DNA from: an uncultured Desulfuromonas sp.
Lineage (GTDB): Bacteria > Desulfobacterota > Desulfuromonadia > Desulfuromonadales > Desulfuromonadaceae
Reading direction: 5' to 3'
NCBI RefSeq assembly: GCF_963678835.1
Contig: NZ_OY787469.1
Coordinates: 1,364,001 to 1,428,000 of the forward strand
DNA: 64,000 nt
The notes under the pieces are model-generated. The model had not been told where the DNA came from. It worked only from the letters and a program-made list of their open reading frames with translations, and made no database searches. The translations under genes were made by a program, and so were the position numbers. Within the stretch, counting starts at the first letter, position 1. Each line of letters starts with the position of its first letter. Positions 1 through 8,718 of the stretch are shown one piece after another.

Positions 1-533
1 TCTGGATTTTTCAGCGCCTGTTTGAGTTTTTTCGGCATGGCGCTGGCTTCAAACAGGATAAAAATGACAGTTAGTAAAATCAGAAATCCGTCGGTTAATA
101 CCGCTCCGACGCCGCTGAGGGTGTTGGCGGCAATTTTCATTGCCGCGCTCGGGTCAAAATAGTCGAGAACAATCTGCGACGAAATATCGATGCCGCGCTG
201 ATTGAGCCAATCGAACAGGGTGCGTGTCTGATCATGAAGACGCGCCTGATAGGTCGGCAATGTTCGGGAAAAATCGTGCAGCGAGCTGCCGACAAAGACG
301 GCCAACAGCAAACCGGCAAGCAACGCGACAGAAATGACGATGAAAATGTTCAGAGTCGTTGGCAGGTGTCGCCGTTCCAGCCAGTGGAGGGACGGCAGGC
401 ATAAAATGGCAATAAAGGCCGCCAGCAGGAACGGAACAATCAGATCCTGAGCGCTTTTCAGCCCGGCAATAATGATAATCAGGCTGGCAAATGCTGTGAG
501 GATGCGACCACAGGAGGGGCTGGTTGTTGTCAT
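1..533 (-). CDS. AI-2E family transporter (permease), 3' part outside window
   Basis: An open frame reads leftward from an ATG at 533-531 and leaves the window at base 1, so only the first 177 residues are visible. They show two hydrophobic helices near residues 10-46, another at about 59-81, a soluble segment containing an HDQTRTLFDWLNQRGIDI-type stretch, and a further helix at about 145-168. This order (paired helices, a long periplasmic loop, more helices) is that of the AI-2E/PerM/TqsA permease family (UPF0118), which normally has about 340-370 residues and 7-8 helices. Substrates of the family vary and cannot be told from sequence. No neighbour within the window shares its strand closely. 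Family assignment is from recognition of the N-terminal half only. Confidence 0.75.
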   Translation of the reverse strand, partial: MTTTSPSCGRILTAFASLIIIIAGLKSAQDLIVPFLLAAFIAILCLPSLHWLERRHLPTTLNIFIVISVALLAGLLLAVFVGSSLHDFSRTLPTYQARLHDQTRTLFDWLNQRGIDISSQIVLDYFDPSAAMKIAANTLSGVGAVLTDGFLILLTVIFILFEASAMPKKLKQALKNP

Positions 534-915
534 GACGTCACCGTTCGAGTAGGCATAGCATTGAAGTTCGCTAAATCAGCAAAATCTCATCATAAACAAT
601 CGCTGGCAACGGTTCAATATCTATTGGAATAAACAGTTTTTTTTCATCCGTTCATGTAGGAAATATCAGTATGGGATGAGAATGACTCCTGCGTAGTTTT
701 TGTTGGCAACGAAAATCATTTTTAAGTTTTATCGCGTGCCGGACATGCTGTGGTGAAAACAATGGTGTCGTTTGTCTCATTGCTCAGATGATAACACTTG
801 CTTTGCTCCATGAAATAAGAGGCATTGCTGGTCGCTGAAGATGTTTTGGTTTATAATTGACCACATGCTATTCATGTGAATTCAACAAAGTCATAAGACT
901 TGTGGGGAGGTTGGG
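534..915. other. Intergenic region between divergent permease and porin genes
   Basis: No gene is visible here. The stretch is AT-rich compared with its neighbours and must hold the promoters of both flanking genes. A TATAAT hexamer lies at 852-857, about 59 bases before the porin start, but without a good -35 box at normal spacing. A strong ribosome binding site (GGGGAGG, 904-910) precedes the GTG start of the porin. Confidence 0.4.
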
Positions 916-2253
916 GTGCGCTATCAGGTGAATATCCTGCGGGTGTGGATAGGTCAGGTTGTACTGGGCATGCTTCTGCTTTTCTGTGGCGACGTGCTGT
1001 GCCCGGACTCGGCGGGAGCCGTTAACTGGCTGATGTTGCAAGGGGTGGAAAAAAAGACAGCCCCCATCCGCCTTGGTGGTTTTATACTGCTCGATTATAT
1101 CAATGCCGGTGGCGGCGACCTCCCGGCGGGACCATTTACCGGCACGTCACTGAACTCAGGGGTGGTGACACCGAATCAGCGCTCTTCTGCCGAATTTAAT
1201 CTGAGAAAATTGCAGTTGGGAATTCGTGGTGCCCTGACGGACAAGATCAATTACAGTCTGAAAACCATCAGTGGCAATAACTCGGCCTCGCGCATTGATG
1301 ACCACAATCGTATCCGCCTGATCGAAAGCAGTGTGACGTTGAACCATCTGCCCGGTGCGCGTATCCGCATCGGCATGTTTAAAACGCCTGCCGTTGAAGA
1401 ATCCCTCGGCTTTGTCCCACCTTGTAATTACATCAATCTGACCAATATGACCAACATGCTGATGCAGGAACGTTTTTTCGATGCCGATGGCAGCGATCCC
1501 ACCGATGTCAATGCCCCAGGGGTTGCCGGCTGTTGTCGAGATATCGGTCTCATGGTTTTCAACACGTTTAATTTTAAACCGTGGGAGTTGACCTACGCCG
1601 CCATGCTCGCCAATGGCCACGGCCTCAACCTGCAGGACGATAATGACAACCCCGATCTGTATCTGTATCTGGCGGCGGAACGGTTGCGCGGGGTTGGAAA
1701 AGGGACCCGGCGTCAGGGCTGGAAACTGTTTGGCTGGTATCAAGAGGGCCAACGCAGCCTTGATGTCGGCATCAATCATACGGAACGGGTGTTCCGGCGG
1801 TGCCGTTACGGCGTGGGCACCACATTATTGTGGCAAAACCTGCGCATCGAAAGTGAGATCATCAAGGCGAACGGGATGATTTTTGCTGGAACGGATGGCG
1901 GTGCGGTTTCAGGAACCGTCAGTAATAACGGCCTGTCGGTCTCTGGATATAACGTGTTGCCTGAGGACCAGGCCTTGGGCTGGTATTTTGACATCGGCTG
2001 TGAGATCGTTGCCGACTTCTGGCTCAACGCCCGCTATGACCGCCTTGATCTGGGAACCGAAACCAGCAGCGAGCGCGAATTCAAGACCTTGAGCCTTGGT
2101 GTCCTCTACCGTTTCAGTTCGACATTGCGCGGCAAGTTGACCTATGAAATCCGCTCCGGCGAGGCCCCGCATCAGAATGATTCTTCGGTCTCCAATCGCG
2201 TTCTCGACGACCTTCCCAACCGCTTTTCGGCGCAATTGCTCTATCTGTTTTAA
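916..2253 (+). CDS. Outer-membrane porin, phosphate-selective porin O/P-like
   Basis: The 445-residue product begins at GTG 916, six bases after a GGGGAGG ribosome binding site. Residues 1-35 are a signal peptide with a hydrophobic core (VVLGMLLLFCGDVL). The mature part is rich in alternating hydrophobic/polar strands with aromatic girdles, for example LRKLQLGIRGALTDKINYSL near residue 95 and a closing strand that ends in Phe (SAQLLYLF), the usual C-terminal signature for outer-membrane beta-barrel assembly. Strand pattern and length fit the OprO/OprP-like porin family, which forms channels for anions or general solutes. Specificity cannot be read here. The gene converges on the EamA gene with only five bases between the stop codons. 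Confidence 0.7.
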   Translation: MRYQVNILRVWIGQVVLGMLLLFCGDVLCPDSAGAVNWLMLQGVEKKTAPIRLGGFILLDYINAGGGDLPAGPFTGTSLNSGVVTPNQRSSAEFNLRKLQLGIRGALTDKINYSLKTISGNNSASRIDDHNRIRLIESSVTLNHLPGARIRIGMFKTPAVEESLGFVPPCNYINLTNMTNMLMQERFFDADGSDPTDVNAPGVAGCCRDIGLMVFNTFNFKPWELTYAAMLANGHGLNLQDDNDNPDLYLYLAAERLRGVGKGTRRQGWKLFGWYQEGQRSLDVGINHTERVFRRCRYGVGTTLLWQNLRIESEIIKANGMIFAGTDGGAVSGTVSNNGLSVSGYNVLPEDQALGWYFDIGCEIVADFWLNARYDRLDLGTETSSEREFKTLSLGVLYRFSSTLRGKLTYEIRSGEAPHQNDSSVSNRVLDDLPNRFSAQLLYLF

Positions 2254-2258
2254 GGGGC

Positions 2259-3110
2259 TTAACGCAGTCGCTGCAGATGCCATTGGTTGAGCAGTAAGGA
2301 AAAAACAAGAATCCCCGAACCGATGAGGAGTTGCGGCCAGTTGATCTGTTCTGAAAAGACCAGGGCCGAACAGGCAATGGCCAGAGGGATTTTCAGGTTG
2401 TTACACACGGCCAAGGTGCCGGCATTGACCTGCCGGGCGCCGCGATTCCACAGAAAGAAACAGATCCCCGAAGCTAAAACCCCCAGATAGATCAATGAGG
2501 CTGATTGCATCAAGGTCATTTGTGTAAGCTGGTGCAGAGATTTTCCCCAGACCATCGGTACTGTGCTGAGAACGGCACCGAAGTAGAGCAGGCCGAAGAC
2601 GTGCAAATCGCTATGGGCAACATTTTTCATGATGCGGGTGTAGGCGACCTGACCGAAGGCAAAGCACAGGTTGGCGCCTTGGAGCAGGAGAAAGCCCTGT
2701 CGAAAATCGCCATGGTGAAAATCGCGGTAAAGAACAATCGCTGTACCCACAACCGCCAGCAAGGCCGCGTAGAAGAAACGACGGTGAAAACGGCGACTGA
2801 ACAGATCGTTGATCAACGTGACATAGATCGGGGTGAAGATGGTGAATAAGGCGACCTCGTAGGCATGCAGGTAGCGAAAAGAGGTCGTATAGGCCACGTA
2901 CATCAAGCCGTATTGAATGGCTCCGATCAAAATAAGTGCAACCAGATGATGGAAACGACAGCGCTGTAGGCGAAGAAATGGGAGAAAAACCAGTAGGCTG
3001 AGCAGCAGGCGTGCTGCGGCAACGACACTGGGATCAAGGCCGGTCAATTGGCCTTTAATCAAGCCGAAGGAAAAAGCCCAGATCACTGAGACGAGGATCA
3101 GGTAAAGCAT
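2259..3110 (-). CDS. EamA/DMT-family transporter
   Basis: This 283-residue protein is almost entirely hydrophobic, with about ten predicted membrane helices. It starts with MLYLILVSVIWAFSFGLIKG, typical of the first helix of EamA (drug/metabolite transporter) permeases, and repeats a five-helix pattern after the middle. Members export amino acids, nucleotides or other small metabolites; no substrate can be named. The chain ends soon after the last helix (LLIGSGILVFSLLLNQW). The start codon is ATG 3110-3108, with only a weak purine tract (AAGGAA) at greater than usual distance. It stands alone on this strand, separated by about 50 bases from the regulator upstream. Confidence 0.8.
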   Translation of the reverse strand: MLYLILVSVIWAFSFGLIKGQLTGLDPSVVAAARLLLSLLVFLPFLRLQRCRFHHLVALILIGAIQYGLMYVAYTTSFRYLHAYEVALFTIFTPIYVTLINDLFSRRFHRRFFYAALLAVVGTAIVLYRDFHHGDFRQGFLLLQGANLCFAFGQVAYTRIMKNVAHSDLHVFGLLYFGAVLSTVPMVWGKSLHQLTQMTLMQSASLIYLGVLASGICFFLWNRGARQVNAGTLAVCNNLKIPLAIACSALVFSEQINWPQLLIGSGILVFSLLLNQWHLQRLR

Positions 3111-3159
3111 TGGCGCAAAAATGTTCCTTCATAAGAGGAGGGGCACGGAAAATCGCCGG

Positions 3160-4677
3160 CTAATTATCCTGTTGCGGCAAGCTGATGCAGTTTTTTCCGG
3201 CTTTTTTGGATTGGTAGAGCCCTTTGTCGGCGATGTCGATCAATTCATTTTTGTTCTTTTTCCCCTGCTCAGGATCGTAAAAAGCCAACCCCATGCTGAC
3301 CGTCACTTGGAGCTTTTTGTTGTTCCAGGCAACTGTGAGTTTTTCGATCTCCTGGCGCAACCGGTTGGCAATTTCATGTGCCTGGGTGAGTGAGGTCTCC
3401 GGCAGCAGGGCGGCAAATTCTTCACCACCGTAACGAACCATCACGTCTGTATTGCGCAGCATATTGCGCGACAGACTGGCAATTTCAATCAAGACTTGAT
3501 CGCCGGCCTGGTGACCATGGGTGTCGTTGATGGCCTTGAAATCGTCGATGTCAAACATCAGCAGAGTGAAAACCGTGCCATAACGGGCGGATCGCTGTAG
3601 TTCACGGTCAAAATAGTCGTGAAAATAGCGCAGATTGTAGAGTCCGGTCAGACTGTCTTCAAACGCCAGACGACTGAGTTCCGTATTGACCGAGGCCAGT
3701 TCCTGGCGCTCAAGAACCGCAGCCTCTTTCTCCTGGCGATACTGGTCGAGCAACTGACTGTTGGTCAGGTTGAGCTTTGACAACTGTTCGTTTGCGTCCT
3801 GAAGGATCTCGGCGGCAGATTTCATTTCGTCCGAGGGAATTTCAAAGAAGGCCAAAATCTGCATGCTCCGTTCAGAGATCTCTTCAATCAACGTGGTGAT
3901 GGATGACTCTGAAAGGTGATAACGTGTCTCCAAGGTTTTGCGGAAAACCTTGAGTTTTTCCGGGACCGGTCGACCATGAAAGATCGCAGAAATCTTGTCG
4001 GCAAGGTTGATGACATGGGCCGGACAATCATACGGCTCTGGAATATCGTCGGAAAGATGGTGATAACGAATGGGCTGGCAGATCGCTTCGGGGACCCCCC
4101 AATGCGCAAGGATCTCCGAACCTAGCTGCGAATGGGCAAAACCGAAGCACTCTTGTTCGACAGCTTTGAGCGTGTGCTGACGCCGCTGTTCCTGATCGAA
4201 GATCGTCTTGTAGTCATCCAGACACAGGTAGGCAATGAGAACGCCAATATCCTGAAGAAGTGCTGTAATAAAAATATTGTCGTTTGCCTTGCAAACTTTC
4301 TGGGCGATAAGGTTTGCACTCACGGCTGATGTAACGGCGCGTTTCCAGAAATACGTGAAATTAAAGCCCTTGTTTTTATTGGCGTTAAAATGACCGACGA
4401 GGATAAAAGACAGGGCAATATTGGTGACTGTGGTAATTCCAAGACGCGTTAGAGCCGATTCCAGGTTGTTAATGCGCGCCACTGGGGCGTACATTGCCGA
4501 GTTGGCAATACGCAAAACCCGTGTGGTTAGCGCCGGGTCGGCGGCGATCACAGTGGCCAGACGACGAAAAGAGGGTTCCTCTTTATGGACCTCTTCAAGA
4601 ATCCGCAAGGCAATCGCCGGTGGCGTTGGCAAGCGGTTACACTGATCATGAGAGAGTAGTTGATCGATGGCTGACAT
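3160..4677 (-). CDS. HDOD domain - GGDEF diguanylate cyclase
   Basis: The product has 505 residues when started at ATG 4677, which has AAGGA eight bases upstream; a GTG 30 bases further out has no such site. Residues of about 12-210 form an HDOD domain (LPTPPAIALRILEEV, then VLRIANSAMY), a regulatory HD-like fold without the metal ligands. A coiled-coil stretch (about 280-335) leads into a GGDEF domain with DSLTGLYNLRYF, the active-site motif GGEEF (near residue 416) and, five residues before it, RNTD, which matches the RxxD inhibitory site. It is therefore expected to make cyclic di-GMP with product feedback inhibition. The signal sensed by the HDOD part is unknown. Confidence 0.9.
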   Translation of the reverse strand: MSAIDQLLSHDQCNRLPTPPAIALRILEEVHKEEPSFRRLATVIAADPALTTRVLRIANSAMYAPVARINNLESALTRLGITTVTNIALSFILVGHFNANKNKGFNFTYFWKRAVTSAVSANLIAQKVCKANDNIFITALLQDIGVLIAYLCLDDYKTIFDQEQRRQHTLKAVEQECFGFAHSQLGSEILAHWGVPEAICQPIRYHHLSDDIPEPYDCPAHVINLADKISAIFHGRPVPEKLKVFRKTLETRYHLSESSITTLIEEISERSMQILAFFEIPSDEMKSAAEILQDANEQLSKLNLTNSQLLDQYRQEKEAAVLERQELASVNTELSRLAFEDSLTGLYNLRYFHDYFDRELQRSARYGTVFTLLMFDIDDFKAINDTHGHQAGDQVLIEIASLSRNMLRNTDVMVRYGGEEFAALLPETSLTQAHEIANRLRQEIEKLTVAWNNKKLQVTVSMGLAFYDPEQGKKNKNELIDIADKGLYQSKKAGKNCISLPQQDN

Positions 4678-4904
4678 CAAGGGATTCCTTTTTTTGAACT
4701 GTACCACACCGGCCGGTAGTTTCCCAGAAAGCAGGGGTGAAAAACAATAACTTTTGCACTTTTGTTGGGTTTTTTTATTAAAATGGAAAAAATCTCTCTA
4801 ATTTATGGCGCGATTGTTTCACAGCTAATTTGTAAAATCGGCATGTTGGCGGATATCTTGCCCTTTAAGCATGAGCGAGCTTTTTCAGCGCGATGTCGGG
4901 TGAC

Positions 4905-4933
4905 TTGACAAAATCAGGGTAGCTGATTACTTT
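4905..4933 (+). promoter_or_regulatory. Sigma-70-type promoter for fmdB-like gene and probably folD
   Basis: A consensus -35 box TTGACA (4905-4910) is followed after 17 bases by TACTTT (4928-4933). The next gene starts at 4970 with AAAGGA at 4955-4960. The match is by eye. Confidence 0.5.
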
Positions 4934-4969
4934 ATCGGCTGATTTAACGTTGATAAAGGAGTATGCATT

Positions 4970-5215
4970 ATGCCGATGTACGAATATCAATGCCAAGAAT
5001 GTGGTTTGGTTTTTGAGGTGCGCCAGAAATTTTCCGATGTCCCTGTTGAAGAATGTCGGGAATGCCAAGGCCCGGTCAAAAAGTTGATCTCCCAGAGTGG
5101 TTTTGCGCTCAAAGGGGGAGGCTGGTATGACCAGGGATACTCGGCATCCAAGTCGGCTCCATCCTGCCCTGCTGCGGCCGATGGTAGCTGTGGCGGGTGT
5201 CCGAAGGCTTCCTGA
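4970..5215 (+). CDS. FmdB-family zinc ribbon protein
   Basis: This small protein of 81 residues opens with MPMYEYQCQECGLVFEV, the hallmark of the FmdB/CxxC_CXXC_SSSS zinc-ribbon family. Two cysteine pairs (CQEC near residue 9 and CREC near residue 33) would bind one zinc. The tail is rich in Ser, Gly and Cys (SCGGCPKAS), as common in the family. The original FmdB was described as a putative regulator of formamidase genes; most homologues have no tested role. It stands 65 bases before folD on the same strand and probably shares its transcript. The ribosome binding site AAAGGA is nine bases before ATG 4970. Confidence 0.85.
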   Translation: MPMYEYQCQECGLVFEVRQKFSDVPVEECRECQGPVKKLISQSGFALKGGGWYDQGYSASKSAPSCPAAADGSCGGCPKAS

Positions 5216-5280
5216 TTGGTTCAGGATGACGACCGACAGTAATCATTGATCGCGGGGAAACCCGTCAAGGAGGGTAATTT

Positions 5281-6132
5281 ATGGGGCAGTTGATTGATGG
5301 AAAAGCGCTGGCCGCAAAAATGCGCGAACAGATGACCGCACAGGTGGCCGAGTTGACCGCCAAGGGTGTGACCCCCGGCCTGGCCGTGGTTCTGGTCGGT
5401 GAAGATCCGGCAAGCCGTGTTTATGTCAGTATGAAGGAGAAAGCCTGCGCGGCGACCGGTATTTTTTCCGATGAACATAAGCTGCCTGCGGAAACGACAC
5501 AGGATGAGTTGCTGGCCCTGATCGACAAGCTTAACAACGATGAGCGTATCGACGGTATCCTGGTGCAACTGCCACTGCCCGACCATATTGATGAAGATTG
5601 CATTCTCAACGCGATCTCACCGCTCAAGGACGTCGATGGCTTTCACCCATTCAATGTTGGTTGCTTAGCCACGGGCAACCCGACGTTTCGTTCCTGTACC
5701 CCGTATGGCGTCATGAAAATGCTCGAATCAATCAATTATGACCTGAATGGCAAAGAGGTGGTTGTTGTCGGTCGTTCCAATATTGTTGGTAAGCCGGTGG
5801 CTCTGATGTGTCTGGCTGAAAACGCCACCGTGACCCTCTGCCATTCCCGTACCGCAGACCTTCCCGGTCACGTTGGTCGTGCCGATGTGGTGATTGCTGC
5901 CGTTGGTCGTCCTGAGATGATCAAGGGTGAGTGGATCAAGCCGGGGGCGGTGGTGATTGACGTCGGTATCAACCGGGTGGGCGATAAGAAGCTGGTCGGC
6001 GATGTCGAATTTGAGGCTGCTGAGAAGAAAGCCAGTTATATCACGCCGGTGCCTGGTGGTGTTGGCCCCATGACCATTACCATGCTGCTGTTTAACACGG
6101 TGCACAGCGCCATGCAGCGGGCGGCGCGTTAA
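5281..6132 (+). CDS. folD: Bifunctional methylenetetrahydrofolate dehydrogenase / methenyltetrahydrofolate cyclohydrolase
   Basis: FolD interconverts 5,10-methylene-, 5,10-methenyl- and 10-formyl-tetrahydrofolate in the cytoplasm, feeding purine and formyl-Met synthesis. The 283-residue chain has the usual length and all landmarks: [15 protein letters not shown] with the catalytic lysine (near residue 56), [13 protein letters not shown] (about 97), the nucleotide-binding [15 protein letters not shown] (about 160-173) and the C-terminal [15 protein letters not shown] (about 257). An AGGAGGG ribosome binding site lies just before ATG 5281. A strong intrinsic terminator follows the stop codon, so the fmdB-like gene and folD probably form one short transcription unit. 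Confidence 0.97.
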   Translation: MGQLIDGKALAAKMREQMTAQVAELTAKGVTPGLAVVLVGEDPASRVYVSMKEKACAATGIFSDEHKLPAETTQDELLALIDKLNNDERIDGILVQLPLPDHIDEDCILNAISPLKDVDGFHPFNVGCLATGNPTFRSCTPYGVMKMLESINYDLNGKEVVVVGRSNIVGKPVALMCLAENATVTLCHSRTADLPGHVGRADVVIAAVGRPEMIKGEWIKPGAVVIDVGINRVGDKKLVGDVEFEAAEKKASYITPVPGGVGPMTITMLLFNTVHSAMQRAAR

Positions 6133-6163
6133 ATTTTACCGCTGTGTTTGATTGAATGGAAAA

Positions 6164-6188
6164 GGCCCGCATGTGCGGGCCTTTTTTT
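6164..6188 (+). terminator. Rho-independent terminator after folD
   Basis: A perfect seven-pair stem (GGCCCGC 6164-6170 with GCGGGCC 6175-6181) with an ATGT loop is followed directly by seven T residues (6182-6188). It lies 32 bases after the folD stop codon. Confidence 0.92.
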
Positions 6189-6311
6189 GTATGGGGGCGT
6201 TGATCGAACCGACGGGTAGGGCTTTCAGACCCGTAACTTCCCTGTGTTGTGGATCGTGCCGTATTGTCACCTTCGCGTTGTCGAACTTGATGGTTGCAGC
6301 GGTCTTGTTTC

Positions 6312-7175
6312 TTACTCACGGCGATAGATGTTGGGCAGCCGCTGGCCGAGGATATACTCGAAATAGGCCATGATCGTTAACTGGTCTTCCGGATAGCTGT
6401 CAGGCAGGGCGCCATAGGGGCCCCCTTTGAAAATTGCTGCGATGGCTTCACGGTCGAGGCGCTCGAACCCTGAGGCCGAGACCAGATCAACATCTTCGAC
6501 ACTGCCGTCACGGTTAATGATCACTTTGAGCAACGCAACGCCCTGCTGGCGTTTTTTCATGGACTCTTCAGGATAATTCCACACCCCGTAAATCTGTTTT
6601 TTGAAGCGCGAGAAGAATGAAAACAGTTTATCTTCACGCATATTAAGCAGCAGGTTGTCTCCGGATTCGACATTAGGGCGGGCCTTGGTCTGGGCGCGCT
6701 GGGTAATGTTGGCCGCCGCATTGTTGGCTGTTTGCAGCAATTGCTCCAGACTTGGCAGCGGCTCTGTCGGTTTCTCTTCAGGGGTGGTATCCGGCTGCTG
6801 CGGATCGACCGTGACGGTTGGGCGCGGTTTTTCCACTTTGTTGGGTTTGGGAGGTGGTGCTGTCTTGGGTTTTGCCGGGGCCGGTTGCGCCATCTTGGGG
6901 GAACTGTCTTCCATTTCCTGGCCCGGAGGGGCTTGTTCTTTGATCACCTGATGGTCGACAGCGCCAGTGCGCGGGGCCTGTTGTGGTGGTGCCGTCTTTT
7001 CCGGGATGGCTGTTTCCTGGACCGGTTTGGTTGGCCGCACCTCGACCAGAATCGGTTTTTTCGCCGACGGTTTTTCCTCCGGCCACTGAATATTAAACAG
7101 CAGCAGGGCTGCGTGAACGAGCAGCGAAAGAATCAGTCCGATGATCAGAGTGTATCTGGTGGAGGAAGAGGTCAT
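6312..7175 (-). CDS. TonB-like energy transducer / TonB C-terminal domain protein
   Basis: With the start at ATG 7175 the protein has 287 residues. A single N-terminal membrane anchor (YTLIIGLILSLLVHAALLLF, about residues 8-27) is followed by a long proline-, lysine- and glutamate-rich periplasmic linker (about 35-150). A TonB-type C-terminal domain (about 190-280) contains GVALLKVIINRDGSVEDV and REAIAAIF. Such proteins carry proton-motive energy to outer-membrane receptors or act in TolA-like envelope maintenance. No exbB/exbD or receptor lies next to it, so the partner is unknown. A longer reading from ATG 7268 adds 31 residues with no signal character and is less likely. Confidence 0.82.
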   Translation of the reverse strand: MTSSSTRYTLIIGLILSLLVHAALLLFNIQWPEEKPSAKKPILVEVRPTKPVQETAIPEKTAPPQQAPRTGAVDHQVIKEQAPPGQEMEDSSPKMAQPAPAKPKTAPPPKPNKVEKPRPTVTVDPQQPDTTPEEKPTEPLPSLEQLLQTANNAAANITQRAQTKARPNVESGDNLLLNMREDKLFSFFSRFKKQIYGVWNYPEESMKKRQQGVALLKVIINRDGSVEDVDLVSASGFERLDREAIAAIFKGGPYGALPDSYPEDQLTIMAYFEYILGQRLPNIYRRE

Positions 7176-7354
7176 GGCACCTGGGGTATTGACGGGATTC
7201 CTGAGCAACGAGGTTCGTGACGGGGCTGTGAGACAGAGCCCCGGTGACAGGGTCCACATGTCTGTCATCGATCTCTGCGCGGCCAGTATAACGTATGTTT
7301 CCAGTTGCGCCTAATCTCTTTTTGTTGTCTTCGCGTAGGTTTGCTTGAATAGGG

Positions 7355-7384
7355 TTGACGCCCGTTTAACGAATCGGGTATAAA
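7355..7384 (+). promoter_or_regulatory. Sigma-70-type promoter of pta
   Basis: TTGACG (7355-7360) and TATAAA (7379-7384) are 18 bases apart and lie 42 bases before the pta start at 7426. Both boxes are near consensus. Confidence 0.55.
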
Positions 7385-7425
7385 AGTTGGGCAATCAAAC
7401 CATGTTTTATAGATTAGGAGGAGAT

Positions 7426-8427
7426 ATGCATCTGGTAGATCAGATCAAAGCAAAAGCACGCACGAATCAGCAGACGGTTGTTTTGCCCGAGGGCTATGAT
7501 GACCGGATGGTTCAGGCGGCGGGGAAAATTGTGGCCGATGGCTTGGCCAACATTGTTCTTCTCGGCAATGAAGCAACCTTGCAGGCGAAAGCTGCTGAAC
7601 TCGGTGTGTCCCTTGATGGCGTGACGATTCTGGAGCCGGCAGCTGCCCCTCAGCTCGACGATTATGTTGCCGAGCTGGTTGAGCTGCGCAAGAAAAAGGG
7701 ATTGACACCTGAGCAGGCCCGGCAGTTACTGACCGCAGAGGATAATCTTTACTTTGCCTCGATGATGGTCCGTAAAAATGATGCCGGTGGTGCCGTGGCC
7801 GGAGCGTTTAACACCACGGGTGATGTACTGCGCGCCGCATTTCAGGTGATTGGCACCGCTCCGGGTATGAAGACGGTCTCGTCCGTGTTCCTCATGGTGA
7901 CCAAAAATCCCGATTTTGGTGAAAACGGTATTCTATTATTTGCCGATTGTGCGGTTAATCCCAATCCCGATGCCAAGGCATTGGCTGAAATTGCCGTCTC
8001 GACGGCAAGCAGCTGTAAGAGCTTTCTCGGTGTGGATGCGCGTGTTGCCATGCTGTCTTTTTCAACCAAAGGCAGTGCCAAACATGAAGATGCCGACAAG
8101 GTGCTTGAAGCCCTGGCCATAGCCAAGGAGCTTGATCCGCAATTGCAGATTGACGGTGAACTTCAGGCTGATGCGGCTTTGCTGCCCAAAGTTGGTGAAA
8201 AGAAAGCTCCTGGTTCTGCGGTGGCGGGTAAGGCCAATACCCTGATCTTCCCGGATCTGGATGCCGGTAATATCGGCTACAAACTGGTTGAGCGGGTTGC
8301 CGGTGCCGAAGCGGTTGGTCCGATCATTCAAGGCCTGGCAAAACCGGTCAATGATTTGTCTCGCGGTTGTTCCGTGGACGACATTATCAGTGTTTCGGCG
8401 ATTACAGCTGTACAGGCTCAAGGTTAA
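7426..8427 (+). CDS. pta: Phosphate acetyltransferase (short form)
   Basis: Pta interconverts acetyl-CoA plus phosphate and acetyl phosphate plus CoA; with AckA it links acetate and acetyl-CoA. The 333-residue length is that of the single-domain PTA_PTB type, without the regulatory DRTGG extension of enterobacterial Pta. Typical segments are VVLPEGYDDRMVQAAGKI near residue 18, NTTGDVLRAAFQVIG, ARVAMLSFSTKGSAKHED and ANTLIFPDLDAGNIGYKL close to the C-terminus. ATG 7426 has an excellent AGGAGGAG at 7416-7423; an in-frame start 39 bases upstream lies at the promoter and is rejected. It converges on ackA, so the pair is not co-transcribed here. Confidence 0.96.
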   Translation: MHLVDQIKAKARTNQQTVVLPEGYDDRMVQAAGKIVADGLANIVLLGNEATLQAKAAELGVSLDGVTILEPAAAPQLDDYVAELVELRKKKGLTPEQARQLLTAEDNLYFASMMVRKNDAGGAVAGAFNTTGDVLRAAFQVIGTAPGMKTVSSVFLMVTKNPDFGENGILLFADCAVNPNPDAKALAEIAVSTASSCKSFLGVDARVAMLSFSTKGSAKHEDADKVLEALAIAKELDPQLQIDGELQADAALLPKVGEKKAPGSAVAGKANTLIFPDLDAGNIGYKLVERVAGAEAVGPIIQGLAKPVNDLSRGCSVDDIISVSAITAVQAQG

Positions 8428-8514
8428 TCCCTGTTCAGGTCACCCTGTTTGAAAACGTCCCATCCGGGGGGGGGAGGCAACAGTCTGCTGGAAGACGATA
8501 CCCGGAAGATAAGA

Positions 8515-8543
8515 AAGCCCGCCTCATCAGAGGCGGGCTTTTT
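8515..8543 (+). terminator. Rho-independent terminator after pta
   Basis: An eleven-pair stem (AAGCCCGCCTC 8515-8525 with GAGGCGGGCTT 8530-8540), loop ATCA, ends in a short T run (8539-8543). It lies about 90 bases after the pta stop. Confidence 0.85.
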
Positions 8544-8581
8544 GCTGTCTTGGGCCGGAACGGGTCGGGCACTCATTCACA

Positions 8582-8710
8582 GGACATTGAAAACGTCCCA
8601 TTCGGGAGCTTTTCAACAACGCAAGCCGAAAATGCGATTTTTGGCTTGTTTACAAAATCAAGCACTTGAAAAAATCCGTTCTTGATTTTTGTCGCCCGTT
8701 CATAGGCTCC
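8582..8710 (+). repeat. Interspersed three-hairpin repeat, copy 1
   Basis: About 129 bases here recur at 38770-38896 with roughly 80% identity. Three successive stems can form: TTGAAAA/TTTTCAA enclosing TCCC/GGGA; CAAGCC/GGCTTG; and AAAATCAAG/CTTGATTTT. A partial copy of its start (TTGAAAACGTCCCAT) also occurs just after pta, near 8448-8462. It fills the gap between the convergent 3' ends of pta and ackA. Confidence 0.75.
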
Positions 8711-8718
8711 ACAGCCTG

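Noticed and set aside
7176-7268. 31-residue N-terminal extension of the TonB-like protein
   Set aside because: The extension lacks hydrophobic or signal character; the internal start places the membrane anchor at the N-terminus as in TonB proteins.
8367-8685. Two overlapping plus-strand frames after pta
   Set aside because: They overlap the pta 3' end, the terminator and the three-hairpin repeat, and show no coding character.
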